DNA of 16,273 nt from Bacteroidales bacterium (GCA_016295455.1 JAEDLE010000040.1:1-16273); one strand, 5' to 3'. Counted from the stretch's first letter, positions 7,076-14,687 are shown. Translations and numbers: made by a program. Notes: generated from the letters alone by a model not told the origin.

Positions 7076-9007
7076 TCAAAGTTGTCCGGCGACGAATTCC
7101 GCAAGCTCAGGATCCAGATTGGCCCGGTTGACATAGCTTCTGTCGGCTTCACACGCCGCCCTGTAGCTCCTTGCCGCCTTCTCCTTCTCTCCTTTCCTGG
7201 AATAGAGTATAGCCTTGAGGTACTCGCCCCTGCCGTCAGTCCTGATGTTCTCGAGTATGGCAAGAGCACTCTCCTCGTGGTTCATCGCACAGTGTGCAAG
7301 GGCGGCGTTGTAGTCTCCGTAAGGCCGCAGCAGCGATTCCGCAAGCTGATAGTTCCTCTCCCTGAGGGCATCCAGTCCCTTCCGGTAGACCGTGTCCGGC
7401 ATATCCGTGACCACAGTGTCCCTGACCGTTCCCTTCAGGTGAAGGAAGAACCTGAACCTGACCTTGCGCAGGGCGGGGTAGTGATGCTCCTTCAGTCTCG
7501 GGTAGTACTCTTCTGTACGCAGCAGCTCCTCCCGGCGGTCGGCGTCTTCCACTTCCATCAGGGCGCGGAATCCTGCCTTCTGGCTGTCGCTCAGCTCTTC
7601 ATCCATGAACACCGCCTCCTTGAGGCTTTCCCAGTCCTCTCCGCCGCTGGCGGCACTGAAACCGACCTCCCGGAGACCAGTCCCAATGTTGCCGTCCAGG
7701 TCCATCACTGCTCCGTCCGCAATCAGCACGGAGTCCCTCACTTCCTGCATCATCTCCCGGAAATATGCCGACACGGATGCCGCCCTGCCGTCTGACAGCC
7801 GCCTGTTGAGGGCTTCGCTGCCTTCGGGTGAACAGCTTGCCTGGACCACTATGGAGTCCAGGTCGTATATGCTGTCCGTCATAAGGGCCGCAAGCCTCTT
7901 CCTGATGGCGAGCTCTTCGCTGCGGTTGGACCCGAAATCAGGGTCCAGACCTGTGTCTCCCTGCCTGAAGCGTATGTCGCAAAATGCATTGTCCGTCCTT
8001 CTGCTCTCCCTGACTATGCTCAGGTATCTCTCCCTGTCATCCATCAGGGTGCTCAGGGAACTGATGTAGAAAGTGAGCCTGCCCGGAGAAGGCATATGGG
8101 CAATCCTTCCGTCCTGGCTGACCATTTCCCCCGTCAGAGAAATCTCCGCCTTTCTCAGGCCTGCAGGGGCATCCATGCTGTGCACATAGCGGTAGATGAG
8201 GTCGCCTCCTTCCTCCGCCACGACCGTATCGAGCCTGAGTCCGTCGGCCGCAAGCGGGGTCCTGACATGCCTCCTGAAGACCTTTTCCCTGGATGCCATA
8301 CGCCTTTCGTGCCTGTGCACCAGCAACCATTTGGTGTAGTGGTCGCAGGCTTCCTTTCCGGTGACTCCGAAGGCGGACTCGAAGAGGGAGTCCGAGACGA
8401 AAGTGCTGTCATCGTGGAAACGGTATATGCCGGGAAGATTCCTCATCACGAAAGTCTCAAGCTGATGCGCCATCACGAAACGGCTGGAGTCCGCGGCGAG
8501 AGAGGCGAGGAAACGCTCGTACTGCTGGTAACCCCTGAGCTGGGATTTTCTGAACTGGGACCCTGTCACGCATATGGTCTCGAGTTCCGTGCTGTCTCCC
8601 AGCGCATGGAGCACCGGTATGAACCTGAGCTGCCAGCGGCTGTCCTGGATGTCCCCGGGTATGGTGATGTCGAAACGCAGGTTTACCTTTCCGTTGCGTT
8701 CCGCCACGTTCCTGAACCTGGCGGTCACCTTGGCAGCCTGAATCACGTCACTTGCCACCATATCCCCGTTTTCATCCATTTCCGCCTTCATTATCAGCAG
8801 GTCCGTGCCGTCGTCGTCCTGTACGTGGAGTTCCTCCCGGGGGGCATCAATCTCTTCGTCAGGGCCGGCCTTGGGCAGCTCCCGGTCTTCCGTAAGCGTG
8901 AGCGCCACTCCGCTCCCGGCCTTCATCACCCGGCGGTATTTCTCCTGGGTGCCGCAGGCAAGGCAGCACATCAGGATCAGGGAGGCCAGAATCGGCTCAG
9001 TCTTCAT
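7076..9007 (-). CDS. OmpA-like/TPR lipoprotein of the pilus locus, function unknown
   Basis: A 643-residue exported protein I cannot assign to a named role. The signal peptide ends at CLAC (Cys18), an imperfect lipobox, so it is probably a lipoprotein. Residues ~85-330 form a long beta-rich region of unknown type, with RWQLRFIPVL (124-133) and two arginine-rich stretches. Residues ~340-525 resemble an OmpA C-terminal domain: VVQASCSPEGSEALNRRLSDGRA (387-409, quoted in part here only for its key residues Asn401, Arg408). The Asp that binds diaminopimelate in canonical OmpA (GHTD) is replaced (Ser393), and an insert of ~80 residues splits the domain. Residues ~540-625 contain TPR-like helices (YRKGLDALRERNYQLAES; ARSYRAACEAD). 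It overlaps the upstream SSB gene by 11 nt and precedes the pilin by 42 nt, suggesting an envelope or assembly role for the pilus. Confidence 0.72.
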   Translation of the reverse strand: MKTEPILASLILMCCLACGTQEKYRRVMKAGSGVALTLTEDRELPKAGPDEEIDAPREELHVQDDDGTDLLIMKAEMDENGDMVASDVIQAAKVTARFRNVAERNGKVNLRFDITIPGDIQDSRWQLRFIPVLHALGDSTELETICVTGSQFRKSQLRGYQQYERFLASLAADSSRFVMAHQLETFVMRNLPGIYRFHDDSTFVSDSLFESAFGVTGKEACDHYTKWLLVHRHERRMASREKVFRRHVRTPLAADGLRLDTVVAEEGGDLIYRYVHSMDAPAGLRKAEISLTGEMVSQDGRIAHMPSPGRLTFYISSLSTLMDDRERYLSIVRESRRTDNAFCDIRFRQGDTGLDPDFGSNRSEELAIRKRLAALMTDSIYDLDSIVVQASCSPEGSEALNRRLSDGRAASVSAYFREMMQEVRDSVLIADGAVMDLDGNIGTGLREVGFSAASGGEDWESLKEAVFMDEELSDSQKAGFRALMEVEDADRREELLRTEEYYPRLKEHHYPALRKVRFRFFLHLKGTVRDTVVTDMPDTVYRKGLDALRERNYQLAESLLRPYGDYNAALAHCAMNHEESALAILENIRTDGRGEYLKAILYSRKGEKEKAARSYRAACEADRSYVNRANLDPELAEFVAGQL

Positions 9008-9329
9008 CTTCCACGATTTCCATCCTGGAGGCGATCACCTCGGTGATCTTCTTGACTGCACCGTCGGCACCCGTGAATTCCCTTTCCCTCATCCTGCCGG
9101 TCACGTGCACGGTCTTGCCTTTCTGCAGCAGTTTGAAATCCTCGGGCATGTTCCTGCCCTTCCAGGCGCACACGTTGAACCACATGGTCTCGATGACGGC
9201 GTTCCCGTCACGGCTCTTGTAGATGTAGTTGGTTGCCACGGACAGGTTTGCGCTCTGCCCGTCCTCGAAGTCGGTGATTCTTACATTCCCGATCTTCCCT
9301 TTGATTTCGATGCGGTTGATCTGTTCCAT
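8997..9329 (-). CDS. ssb: Short single-stranded DNA-binding protein (SSB-like OB fold)
   Basis: OB-fold protein of 110 residues related to SSB. Recognisable family segments: NRIEIKGKIGNVR (5-17), ETMWFNVCAWKGR (47-59) with the conserved Trp50 and Trp56, KGKTVHVTGRMRER (70-83) and TEVIASRMEIVED near the end. Normal SSBs run past 150 residues with a disordered Gly/Gln-rich tail and a DDDxPF tip; here the protein stops straight after the fold at EIVEDED, acidic but without the Pro-Phe tip that recruits replication partners. The start at 9329 gives the canonical N-terminus; the longer open frame upstream (to 9443) does not look like protein. Its stop lies 11 nt inside the lipoprotein gene, so the two are probably translationally coupled. 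It may be a second, specialised SSB rather than the replicative one. Confidence 0.82.
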   Translation of the reverse strand: MEQINRIEIKGKIGNVRITDFEDGQSANLSVATNYIYKSRDGNAVIETMWFNVCAWKGRNMPEDFKLLQKGKTVHVTGRMREREFTGADGAVKKITEVIASRMEIVEDED

Positions 9330-9407
9330 AATCTGAAAATTTAGGTTTGTCGCCTCACGGACCCTGCCGTAAGTTGCCGGCAAAGGAAAGCAAAGGCTCC
9401 GGCATTT

Positions 9408-9426
9408 GAAAGCCCCAGCGGCTTTC
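9408..9426. other. Perfect 7-bp hairpin in the divergent region
   Basis: GAAAGCC (9408-9414) pairs with GGCTTTC (9420-9426) around a 5-nt CCAGC loop. It lies about 80 nt upstream of the ssb-like start in that gene's probable leader or promoter. No T-run follows on either strand, so a terminator is unlikely; an operator or leader structure is possible. Confidence 0.3.
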
Positions 9427-9495
9427 CGACCCGAACTTGACATAATCCTTTATCTTATGCGTCTTTTCTTTACCCCGGCAGTTTTCACCCCGGCG

Positions 9496-9528
9496 GGTAA
9501 GGAATCCTGAAAGAGGTAAAGATTCCTG
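9496..9528 (+). repeat. Imperfect direct repeat pair, 14 bp, period 19
   Basis: GGTAAGGAATCCTG (9496-9509) and GGTAAAGATTCCTG (9515-9528) match at 12 of 14 positions and start 19 bp apart. They lie roughly 70-100 bp before the zinc-ribbon gene. Two spaced copies near a promoter are what a dimeric regulator site looks like, but chance cannot be excluded. Confidence 0.4.
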
Positions 9529-9599
9529 CTTTGTTCGGGGACAGGTTGCCATATTCCCGAAAGTGCTTCGTATAATTGGAAAAAAGAAGGATTGAACGT

Positions 9600-10085
9600 A
9601 TGGGCTACAGGTATGAAGAGAATGATGAGGACAGGAAGTGCCTTCAGTGCGGCACTCCCATAGTCTATGGCCGGTGCGACAAGAAATTCTGCAGTCTCAG
9701 CTGCAAGAACCGCTTCCACAACAGGGAGGTGCATTCCGCGTTGAGGCAGAGAAAGAGGGAGGAATATGCCCTGGAACGGAACTACAGCCTGCTGGAGGCC
9801 CTGATGCATCTGAAACTGACGGAGGCGGAACTGTCGGACCTGGTGATGATAGGCTTCAGGCCGGAATTCTACACTGAGGTCAGATGGTCCGGCAGGAGGA
9901 AGACCATATGCTGCTTCGACATAAGCTACGGGGTGAAGGAGGGAAAAGTCTTCGGAATATGCCGGGAGAAGGGTGATGCAGAGGACTGCAAGCGGAAAAA
10001 TGCCTATCTTTGTCAGGAACCATATGCGGAGGACAGCGGGGAGAGCGAAGGCTTCGATCTTGGCTCCGGCTATGGGGGACCTTGA
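9600..10085 (+). CDS. Small zinc-ribbon protein, function unknown
   Basis: A 161-residue cytoplasmic protein. The N-terminal zinc ribbon has four spaced cysteines, CLQCG (Cys14, Cys17) and CSLSCKNRFHN (Cys31, Cys35), with the DKKFCS..CKN wording seen in a family of uncharacterised Bacteroidota zinc-ribbon proteins. A charged linker (about 40-60) leads to a helical segment LLEALMHLKLTEAELSDLVMIGF (parts of 65-86) and a compact beta region around RKTICCFDISYGVKEGKVFGIC. The start at 9600 is used because an open frame from a TTG at 9576 adds only eight basic residues. The tail after ~145 is acidic and Gly-rich, probably disordered. The peptidase gene begins 11 nt after its stop, so they may share a transcript. 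Possible nucleic-acid or protein binding is inferred from the ribbon only. Confidence 0.7.
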   Translation: MGYRYEENDEDRKCLQCGTPIVYGRCDKKFCSLSCKNRFHNREVHSALRQRKREEYALERNYSLLEALMHLKLTEAELSDLVMIGFRPEFYTEVRWSGRRKTICCFDISYGVKEGKVFGICREKGDAEDCKRKNAYLCQEPYAEDSGESEGFDLGSGYGGP

Positions 10086-10096
10086 TGTAATATGTT

Positions 10097-12133
10097 ATGA
10101 ATGAATTGAATCACAATACTATACTCGCGGCTTCGGATGCAGCGTTCGGAGCTCCACGTTTCGACCTTTTCCGTGAGGAGGACTACCTCCCGGCGTTCAG
10201 GGCGGCCATAGCCACCGCGAAGGCGGAGGTGGACGCCATAGTTGACGACCCGCGTGAAGCGGATTTCCGGAACACGGTACTCGCGCTGGAATATGCCGGC
10301 AGGGATCTCAGCCGGGTGGAAGCCCTGTTCTTCAACCTGCTGGAGGCGGAATCCGACCCGAGGATGCAGGAAATCGCGGAGGAGATTTCTCCCGAACTCA
10401 CTGAATACGGCCTGTATGTGAGCCTGAATGACAGGCTTTTCGAAAGGGTGAAGCAGGTTTACGACCATCCTTCGGAACTGGATACGGCATCCCGGAGGCT
10501 GCTGGAAGACACCTACCGCTCATTCATCAGGAACGGTGCCGCTCTCGGGGAGGAGGACAGGAAACTCTTCAGCGAGCTGAGTTCGAGACTCTCCGTGCTT
10601 GAACTGCGCTTCGGTAACAATGTGCTCTCAGCCACCAATGCCTTCATTCTCCATATTGAAGACGAGGCTGAGCTTGAGGGCCTTCCGGATTACCTGAGGG
10701 AGGCGGCAGCCCAGGAAGCCGCCTCCAGAAATCTGGAGGGCTGGGTGTTCACTCTCCAGTTCCCGAGCTATTCCCCTTTCCTCAAGTACAGCGCGCGCCG
10801 CGAACTCCGGGAGAAAATGTGGCGGGCCTACAATTCAAGGGCACTCGGCGGTGAATATGACAACCGTCCCGTGATACTGGAAATCGTGCAGCTCCGTATG
10901 CGCATAGCCTCTCTTCTGGGCTACCCTGACTATGCTTCCTATGCCCTTGAAAGGCGTATGGCCGGCAACCGCACAGAAGTGGAACATTTCCTTGACAGGC
11001 TGATGGAACCTGCGCTTCCGAAGGCCAGACAGGAGCTTTCCTACGTTCTGGAATATGCCCACGCCAATGGTTTTGAAGATCCTGTGCTGATGCCTTGGGA
11101 TTTCCCTTACTGGGCGGAACGATACAGGCTGGCGGAATTTGATTTTGACGAAAGGCTGCTCAAGCCATATTTCCGTCTCGAGGACTGCGTCAAGGCTGTT
11201 TTCTCCCTTGCCGGGCGGCTTTACGGGCTTGACTTTGTCCGCCGTGACGACATTCCGGTTTACCACAAGGACGTGAAGGTCTATCAGGTACTGGATGAGA
11301 ACGGAGAGCATCTGGCTCTCTTCTACGCTGATTTCTTCCCGCGTCAGGGCAAGAGGGGCGGAGCCTGGATGACGGCTTTCAGGGAGCAGTATTCCGAAGG
11401 AGGAGTGGACTGCCGTCCGTTCATCAGCATAGTCACGAACTTCACCAAGCCGACTGAAAGCTCTCCTTCCCTGCTCACTCACGGGGAACTCACCACCCTG
11501 ATGCATGAGTTCGGCCACGCCCTGCACGGGATGCTCTCCAAGGGAGTATATCCTTCACAGTGTGGAACTTCCGTTGCCCGTGACTTTGTGGAACTGCCTT
11601 CCCAGATAATGGAGAACTGGGCCTTCGAGGAAGAATTCCTGGACACCTTTGCGCGTCACCATATCACGGGAGAGAAGATTCCTCACGAATACATCTCAAG
11701 CATAGTCAGGGCCAGGAACTACCTGTCGGCATATTATCACGTCAGACAACTGCATTTTGCCCTTCTGGATATGGCATGGCACAGCCTTGACCGTCTTCCG
11801 GAGCAGGGGGTGGAGGACTTTGAACATTCGGTCCTTGGGGAATATGCCACCCTGCCTCTGGTGGAGGGTTCCTGCATCAGCACTTCCTTCAACCATATTT
11901 TCGCGGGAGGGTATTCGGCCGGGTATTATTCTTACAAATGGGCCGAAGTGCTTGAGGCTGATGCGTTTGACTTGTTCTCTGAAAGGGGCGTGTTCAACCC
12001 TGAAGTGGCGGACAGCTTCAGAAAAAACATCCTCGAACGGGGTTCGTCCGAGGATGAGAGGTTACTTTACAGGAATTTCAGGGGTCACGACCCTGAGCCT
12101 GAAGCGCTTCTGCGCAAGCTGGAAATCATCTGA
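10097..12133 (+). CDS. M3-family zinc metallopeptidase (peptidyl-dipeptidase Dcp-like)
   Basis: Thimet-oligopeptidase-type peptidase, 678 residues, full length for the family. The zinc motif HEFGH (470-474) and the third ligand Glu499 in RDFVELPSQIMENW are intact, and the C-terminal GGYSAGYYSYKWAE loop (604-617) supplies the tyrosines that bind substrate. The GT..ARDFVE wording before the Glu ligand is closer to Dcp than to oligopeptidase A, but I do not separate them firmly. No signal peptide is present, so it should act in the cytoplasm, trimming short peptides left by other proteases or taken up from outside. It starts 11 nt after the zinc-ribbon gene and ends 18 nt from the stop of the convergent permease gene. 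Confidence 0.93.
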   Translation: MNELNHNTILAASDAAFGAPRFDLFREEDYLPAFRAAIATAKAEVDAIVDDPREADFRNTVLALEYAGRDLSRVEALFFNLLEAESDPRMQEIAEEISPELTEYGLYVSLNDRLFERVKQVYDHPSELDTASRRLLEDTYRSFIRNGAALGEEDRKLFSELSSRLSVLELRFGNNVLSATNAFILHIEDEAELEGLPDYLREAAAQEAASRNLEGWVFTLQFPSYSPFLKYSARRELREKMWRAYNSRALGGEYDNRPVILEIVQLRMRIASLLGYPDYASYALERRMAGNRTEVEHFLDRLMEPALPKARQELSYVLEYAHANGFEDPVLMPWDFPYWAERYRLAEFDFDERLLKPYFRLEDCVKAVFSLAGRLYGLDFVRRDDIPVYHKDVKVYQVLDENGEHLALFYADFFPRQGKRGGAWMTAFREQYSEGGVDCRPFISIVTNFTKPTESSPSLLTHGELTTLMHEFGHALHGMLSKGVYPSQCGTSVARDFVELPSQIMENWAFEEEFLDTFARHHITGEKIPHEYISSIVRARNYLSAYYHVRQLHFALLDMAWHSLDRLPEQGVEDFEHSVLGEYATLPLVEGSCISTSFNHIFAGGYSAGYYSYKWAEVLEADAFDLFSERGVFNPEVADSFRKNILERGSSEDERLLYRNFRGHDPEPEALLRKLEII

Positions 12134-12155
12134 GTCGCATCTTGATCCGGCTCAG
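12130..12155. terminator. Candidate bidirectional terminator covering both stop codons
   Basis: CTGAGTCG (12130-12137) can pair with CGGCTCAG (12148-12155), eight pairs including one G-T wobble, around a 10-nt loop. The stem includes the peptidase TGA on the + strand and the permease stop on the - strand. A moderately T-rich stretch (GCTTTCGTCTTTT) follows on the + strand; the other side is less T-rich. It is the only hairpin in the 18-nt gap. Confidence 0.42.
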
Positions 12156-13429
12156 GCTTTCGTCTTTTCCGGGTTCTTGAACAGGATTGCGAAGAGTATG
12201 GCCACCACAAGGGCGTAGCCTGCGAAGATATACCAGGCGGTGCTCCATCCGGCGCTGTTCTCAAAGCAACCGCAAGCCTCCACCACCTTTCCGGCGGCGA
12301 GGGTTCCGATGGTGGCTCCGAGGCCGTTGGTCATAAGCATGAAGAGGCCCTGGGCGCTGGAACGTATGTCAGGCGAGGTGTTCTCGTTGACATAGAGGGA
12401 ACCGGATATGTTGAAGAAGTCGAAAGCTACACCGTAAACTATGCAGGAGAGAATGAACAGCAGCACTCCCGGCATCTGAGGTGAACCTGCACCGAAGAAA
12501 CCGAAACGGAATACCCATCCGAACATCGCTATGAGCATCACGTTCTTGATTCCGAAGCGTTTCATGAAGAACGGGATGAGGAGTATGCAGAGGGTCTCCG
12601 AAGCCTGGGATATGGCCAGGAGCGCATTTGAATTCTTCACGGCAAAGGTGTCGGCGAGAGCCGGATCGGAAGCGAAGGAACCCAGGAAAGTGTTGGCATA
12701 TCCATTTGTGATCTGGAGCGAAGCGCCGAGCAGGGTGGAGAAGATGAAGAACAGCGCGAACTGCCTGTCCCTGAAGAGGGAGAAGGCGTTGAGGCCGAGG
12801 GCGTCGATGAATGACTTGCCCTGTTCCTGATTCCTGTTGACCGGGCACTGGGGCATCGTGAGGGAATACGCCGCCATTATGAGCGAGAGCACTCCCGAAG
12901 ACAGCAGCTGGGTGTGGGAGTCCTGCATTGCCACTCCGTTGAAACTGATCCAGTTGGTGGCGAGCATGCTGCAGATGAAACCTACGGTTCCGAATACCCT
13001 GATAGGTGGGAAATCCTTGACCGGATCCATTCCTGCCTGGGACAAAGCGTTGTAAGCCACTGAGTTAGCCAGAGCGATGGTCGGCATGAAGAAAGCCACG
13101 CTTATGCTATACAGTACGAACAGCGGCAGGAAGCTGACCGCATCTCCGGCGCCCATGCAGTAGAAACTTGCAGCTGCCATGAATATGCCGGCAAGGCCGT
13201 GGCACATCGAAAGTACTTTCTGTGCAGGCATGCGGCGGTCTGCGAGTATGCCCATAAGGGTGGGCATGAAGATGGACACTATGCCCTGCATCGCGAAGAA
13301 CCACTTGATCTGGTTGCCCAGACCTATGTTGCCGAGGTAACGTCCGAGCGATGTGAGGTATGCTCCCCAGACTGCGAATTCGAGGAAATTGAGAACCGTC
13401 AGCCTGACCGTAAGTTGCTTGTTTTTCAT
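12152..13429 (-). CDS. MFS permease, nucleoside:H+ symporter family
   Basis: Inner-membrane transporter of 425 residues, close to the length of NupG/XapB-type nucleoside permeases, with a strongly hydrophobic sequence compatible with twelve helices. Family wording is clear: TVLNFLEFAVWGAYLTSLGR (11-30), WFFAMQGIVSIFMPTLMGILADRR (parts of 43-66, the LADRR being the MFS loop motif), and RVFGTVGFI near 144. A central hydrophilic loop (about 190-215) separates the two halves. It imports nucleosides by proton symport in the better-studied relatives; the exact substrate is inferred. It is a single-gene unit: convergent with the peptidase at its 3' end and divergent from tgt at its 5' end, with a good -7 element upstream. 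Relatives are common in Bacteroidales. Confidence 0.88.
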   Translation of the reverse strand: MKNKQLTVRLTVLNFLEFAVWGAYLTSLGRYLGNIGLGNQIKWFFAMQGIVSIFMPTLMGILADRRMPAQKVLSMCHGLAGIFMAAASFYCMGAGDAVSFLPLFVLYSISVAFFMPTIALANSVAYNALSQAGMDPVKDFPPIRVFGTVGFICSMLATNWISFNGVAMQDSHTQLLSSGVLSLIMAAYSLTMPQCPVNRNQEQGKSFIDALGLNAFSLFRDRQFALFFIFSTLLGASLQITNGYANTFLGSFASDPALADTFAVKNSNALLAISQASETLCILLIPFFMKRFGIKNVMLIAMFGWVFRFGFFGAGSPQMPGVLLFILSCIVYGVAFDFFNISGSLYVNENTSPDIRSSAQGLFMLMTNGLGATIGTLAAGKVVEACGCFENSAGWSTAWYIFAGYALVVAILFAILFKNPEKTKA

Positions 13430-13461
13430 AAATGAACTGTCTCTTGAAATGTTTTTGTTCC

Positions 13462-13469
13462 CAAATATA
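13462..13469 (-). promoter_or_regulatory. -7 promoter element for the nucleoside permease
   Basis: Read on the - strand the sequence is TATATTTG, an exact match to the Bacteroidota -7 consensus TAnnTTTG, 32 nt upstream of the permease ATG. No clear TTTG -33 element is seen at the usual 19-21 nt spacing; the only TTTG nearby is 12 nt away. Confidence 0.5.
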
Positions 13470-13522
13470 CGATGTTATCCACAAAGACTCCCACTTTTTT
13501 CCGGAAAAACGAAGATTTTGCG

Positions 13523-13530
13523 TAAGTTTG
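13523..13530 (+). promoter_or_regulatory. -7 promoter element for the tgt operon
   Basis: TAAGTTTG is an exact match to TAnnTTTG and lies 22 nt before the tgt ATG. A T-run ending TTTTC at 13497-13501, about 21 nt upstream, may serve as a weak -33 element. The implied leader is very short, as is common in this phylum. Confidence 0.55.
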
Positions 13531-13552
13531 AAATTTGAAGAGAAAGTAAGAG

Positions 13553-14686
13553 ATGAAGTTTGAAAAGACAGCCCAGGATCCCTGCTCGAGAGCGAGATGC
13601 GGAGTTCTGACCACGGACCACGGACGTATAGAAACGCCCATATTCATGCCGGTCGGGACCGTCGGTTCGGTCAAGGGCGTGTACCACAGGGACCTGAAGG
13701 AAGACATAGAGGCTCAGATCATACTGGGAAACACCTATCACCTGTACCTCAGGCCGGGACTTGACATACTCAGGTCCGCCGGCGGCCTGCACAAGTTCAT
13801 AGGCTGGGATAGGCCGATACTCACCGACAGCGGAGGATTCCAGGTCTTTTCGCTCACTTCCATCAGGAAACTCACCCCTGAAGGCTGTACCTTCGCCTCG
13901 CACATAGACGGTTCGAGGCACTGCTTCACACCTGAGAACAACGTTGATACCCAGCGTGTAATCGGCGCCGACATAATGATGGCTCTGGATGAGTGCTGTC
14001 CCGGGGACGCGGACTATGAATACGCCCGCAAGTCCTTGAAACTCACGCAGGGCTGGCTCGAGCGCTATGCCAGGCGTTTCCACGAGACAGAGCCTCTCTA
14101 CGGCTACTCCCAAACCTTCTTCCCGATAATTCAGGGCTGCGTCTATCCCGACCTCCGCCTCCAGGCAACCGAACACGCTCTGAAATATGCCGACGCGGGC
14201 ATAGCCATAGGCGGTCTTGCCGTAGGAGAGCCTACGGAACAGATGTATCAGATGCTCGAGACCGTGTGCCCGGTGCTCCCGGATGACGGAATGGCGCGTT
14301 ACCTCATGGGTGTCGGCACTCCCGCCAACCTGCTCGAGGCCATTGAGAGGGGTGTGGATATGTTCGACTGCGTGATGCCTACCAGGAACGGACGCAACGG
14401 AATGCTCTTCACCTGGAACGGAATAATGAATATGAGGAACAAGAAATGGGAGAACGATTTCTCCCCGCTTGATCCTGACGGTGCCTCGTTCGTGGACAGC
14501 CATTACACCAAGGCTTACCTGAGGCACCTCTTCGTGGCCGGGGAAATGTTCGCCGCGATGATAGCCAGCGAGCACAACCTGGCTTTCTACCTCGACCTTG
14601 TGAAAGAGGCGCGCAGGCATATTGCCGCAGGTGATTTCAAGGCTTGGAAGGATGTGACAGTCAAGAAGATAATGACAAGACTATAG
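13553..14686 (+). CDS. tgt: tRNA-guanine transglycosylase (zinc cysteines absent)
   Basis: Exchanges guanine 34 of GUN-anticodon tRNAs for preQ1 on the way to queuosine. The 377-residue length is normal. Active-site motifs are intact: TDSGGFQVFSL (91-101, general acid/base Asp92), GGLAVGEP (220-227) and FDCVMPTRNGRNG with the nucleophile Asp272. The structural zinc site is not: where E. coli has CDCYTC, this protein has GASFVD (310-315) in an ungapped match (LDP before, YTKAYLRHL after), so all three Cys ligands are replaced although the His ligand (His341 in SEHNL) remains. The gene heads a run with the LptF/G permease (1-nt gap) and dut, an order common in Bacteroidota, and has a good promoter 22 nt upstream. 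Catalysis is probably retained; zinc binding is doubtful. Confidence 0.93.
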   Translation: MKFEKTAQDPCSRARCGVLTTDHGRIETPIFMPVGTVGSVKGVYHRDLKEDIEAQIILGNTYHLYLRPGLDILRSAGGLHKFIGWDRPILTDSGGFQVFSLTSIRKLTPEGCTFASHIDGSRHCFTPENNVDTQRVIGADIMMALDECCPGDADYEYARKSLKLTQGWLERYARRFHETEPLYGYSQTFFPIIQGCVYPDLRLQATEHALKYADAGIAIGGLAVGEPTEQMYQMLETVCPVLPDDGMARYLMGVGTPANLLEAIERGVDMFDCVMPTRNGRNGMLFTWNGIMNMRNKKWENDFSPLDPDGASFVDSHYTKAYLRHLFVAGEMFAAMIASEHNLAFYLDLVKEARRHIAAGDFKAWKDVTVKKIMTRL

Positions 14687-14687
14687 C

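Larger units (their letters stand above)
9330..9599. promoter_or_regulatory. Divergent intergenic region between ssb-like and zinc-ribbon genes
   Basis: About 270 bp with no convincing gene. It should hold promoters for both directions, but no exact TAnnTTTG element is present. The nearest matches are TAAATTTT read on the - strand (9343-9336), too close to the ssb start, and TATAATTGG on the + strand near 9571. A 7-bp hairpin (9408-9426) and a pair of direct repeats (9496-9528) are listed separately. Confidence 0.4.

Noticed and set aside
8096..9046. A 316-codon + strand open frame opposite the OmpA/TPR lipoprotein
   Set aside because: The - strand frame has a signal peptide, lipobox and OmpA/TPR motifs; the + frame has none.
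9330..9443. Longer N-terminus for the SSB-like protein
   Set aside because: The extra 38 residues do not resemble SSB, while the ATG at 9329 gives the canonical start of the OB fold.
13482..13485. CAAA as the -33 element of the permease promoter
   Set aside because: It is only 12 nt from the -7 element, well short of the 19-21 nt spacing of Bacteroidota promoters.
13475..14620. A 381-codon open frame on the - strand opposite tgt
   Set aside because: tgt on the + strand has intact catalytic motifs across the whole stretch; the antisense frame shows no motif or signal and starts inside tgt.
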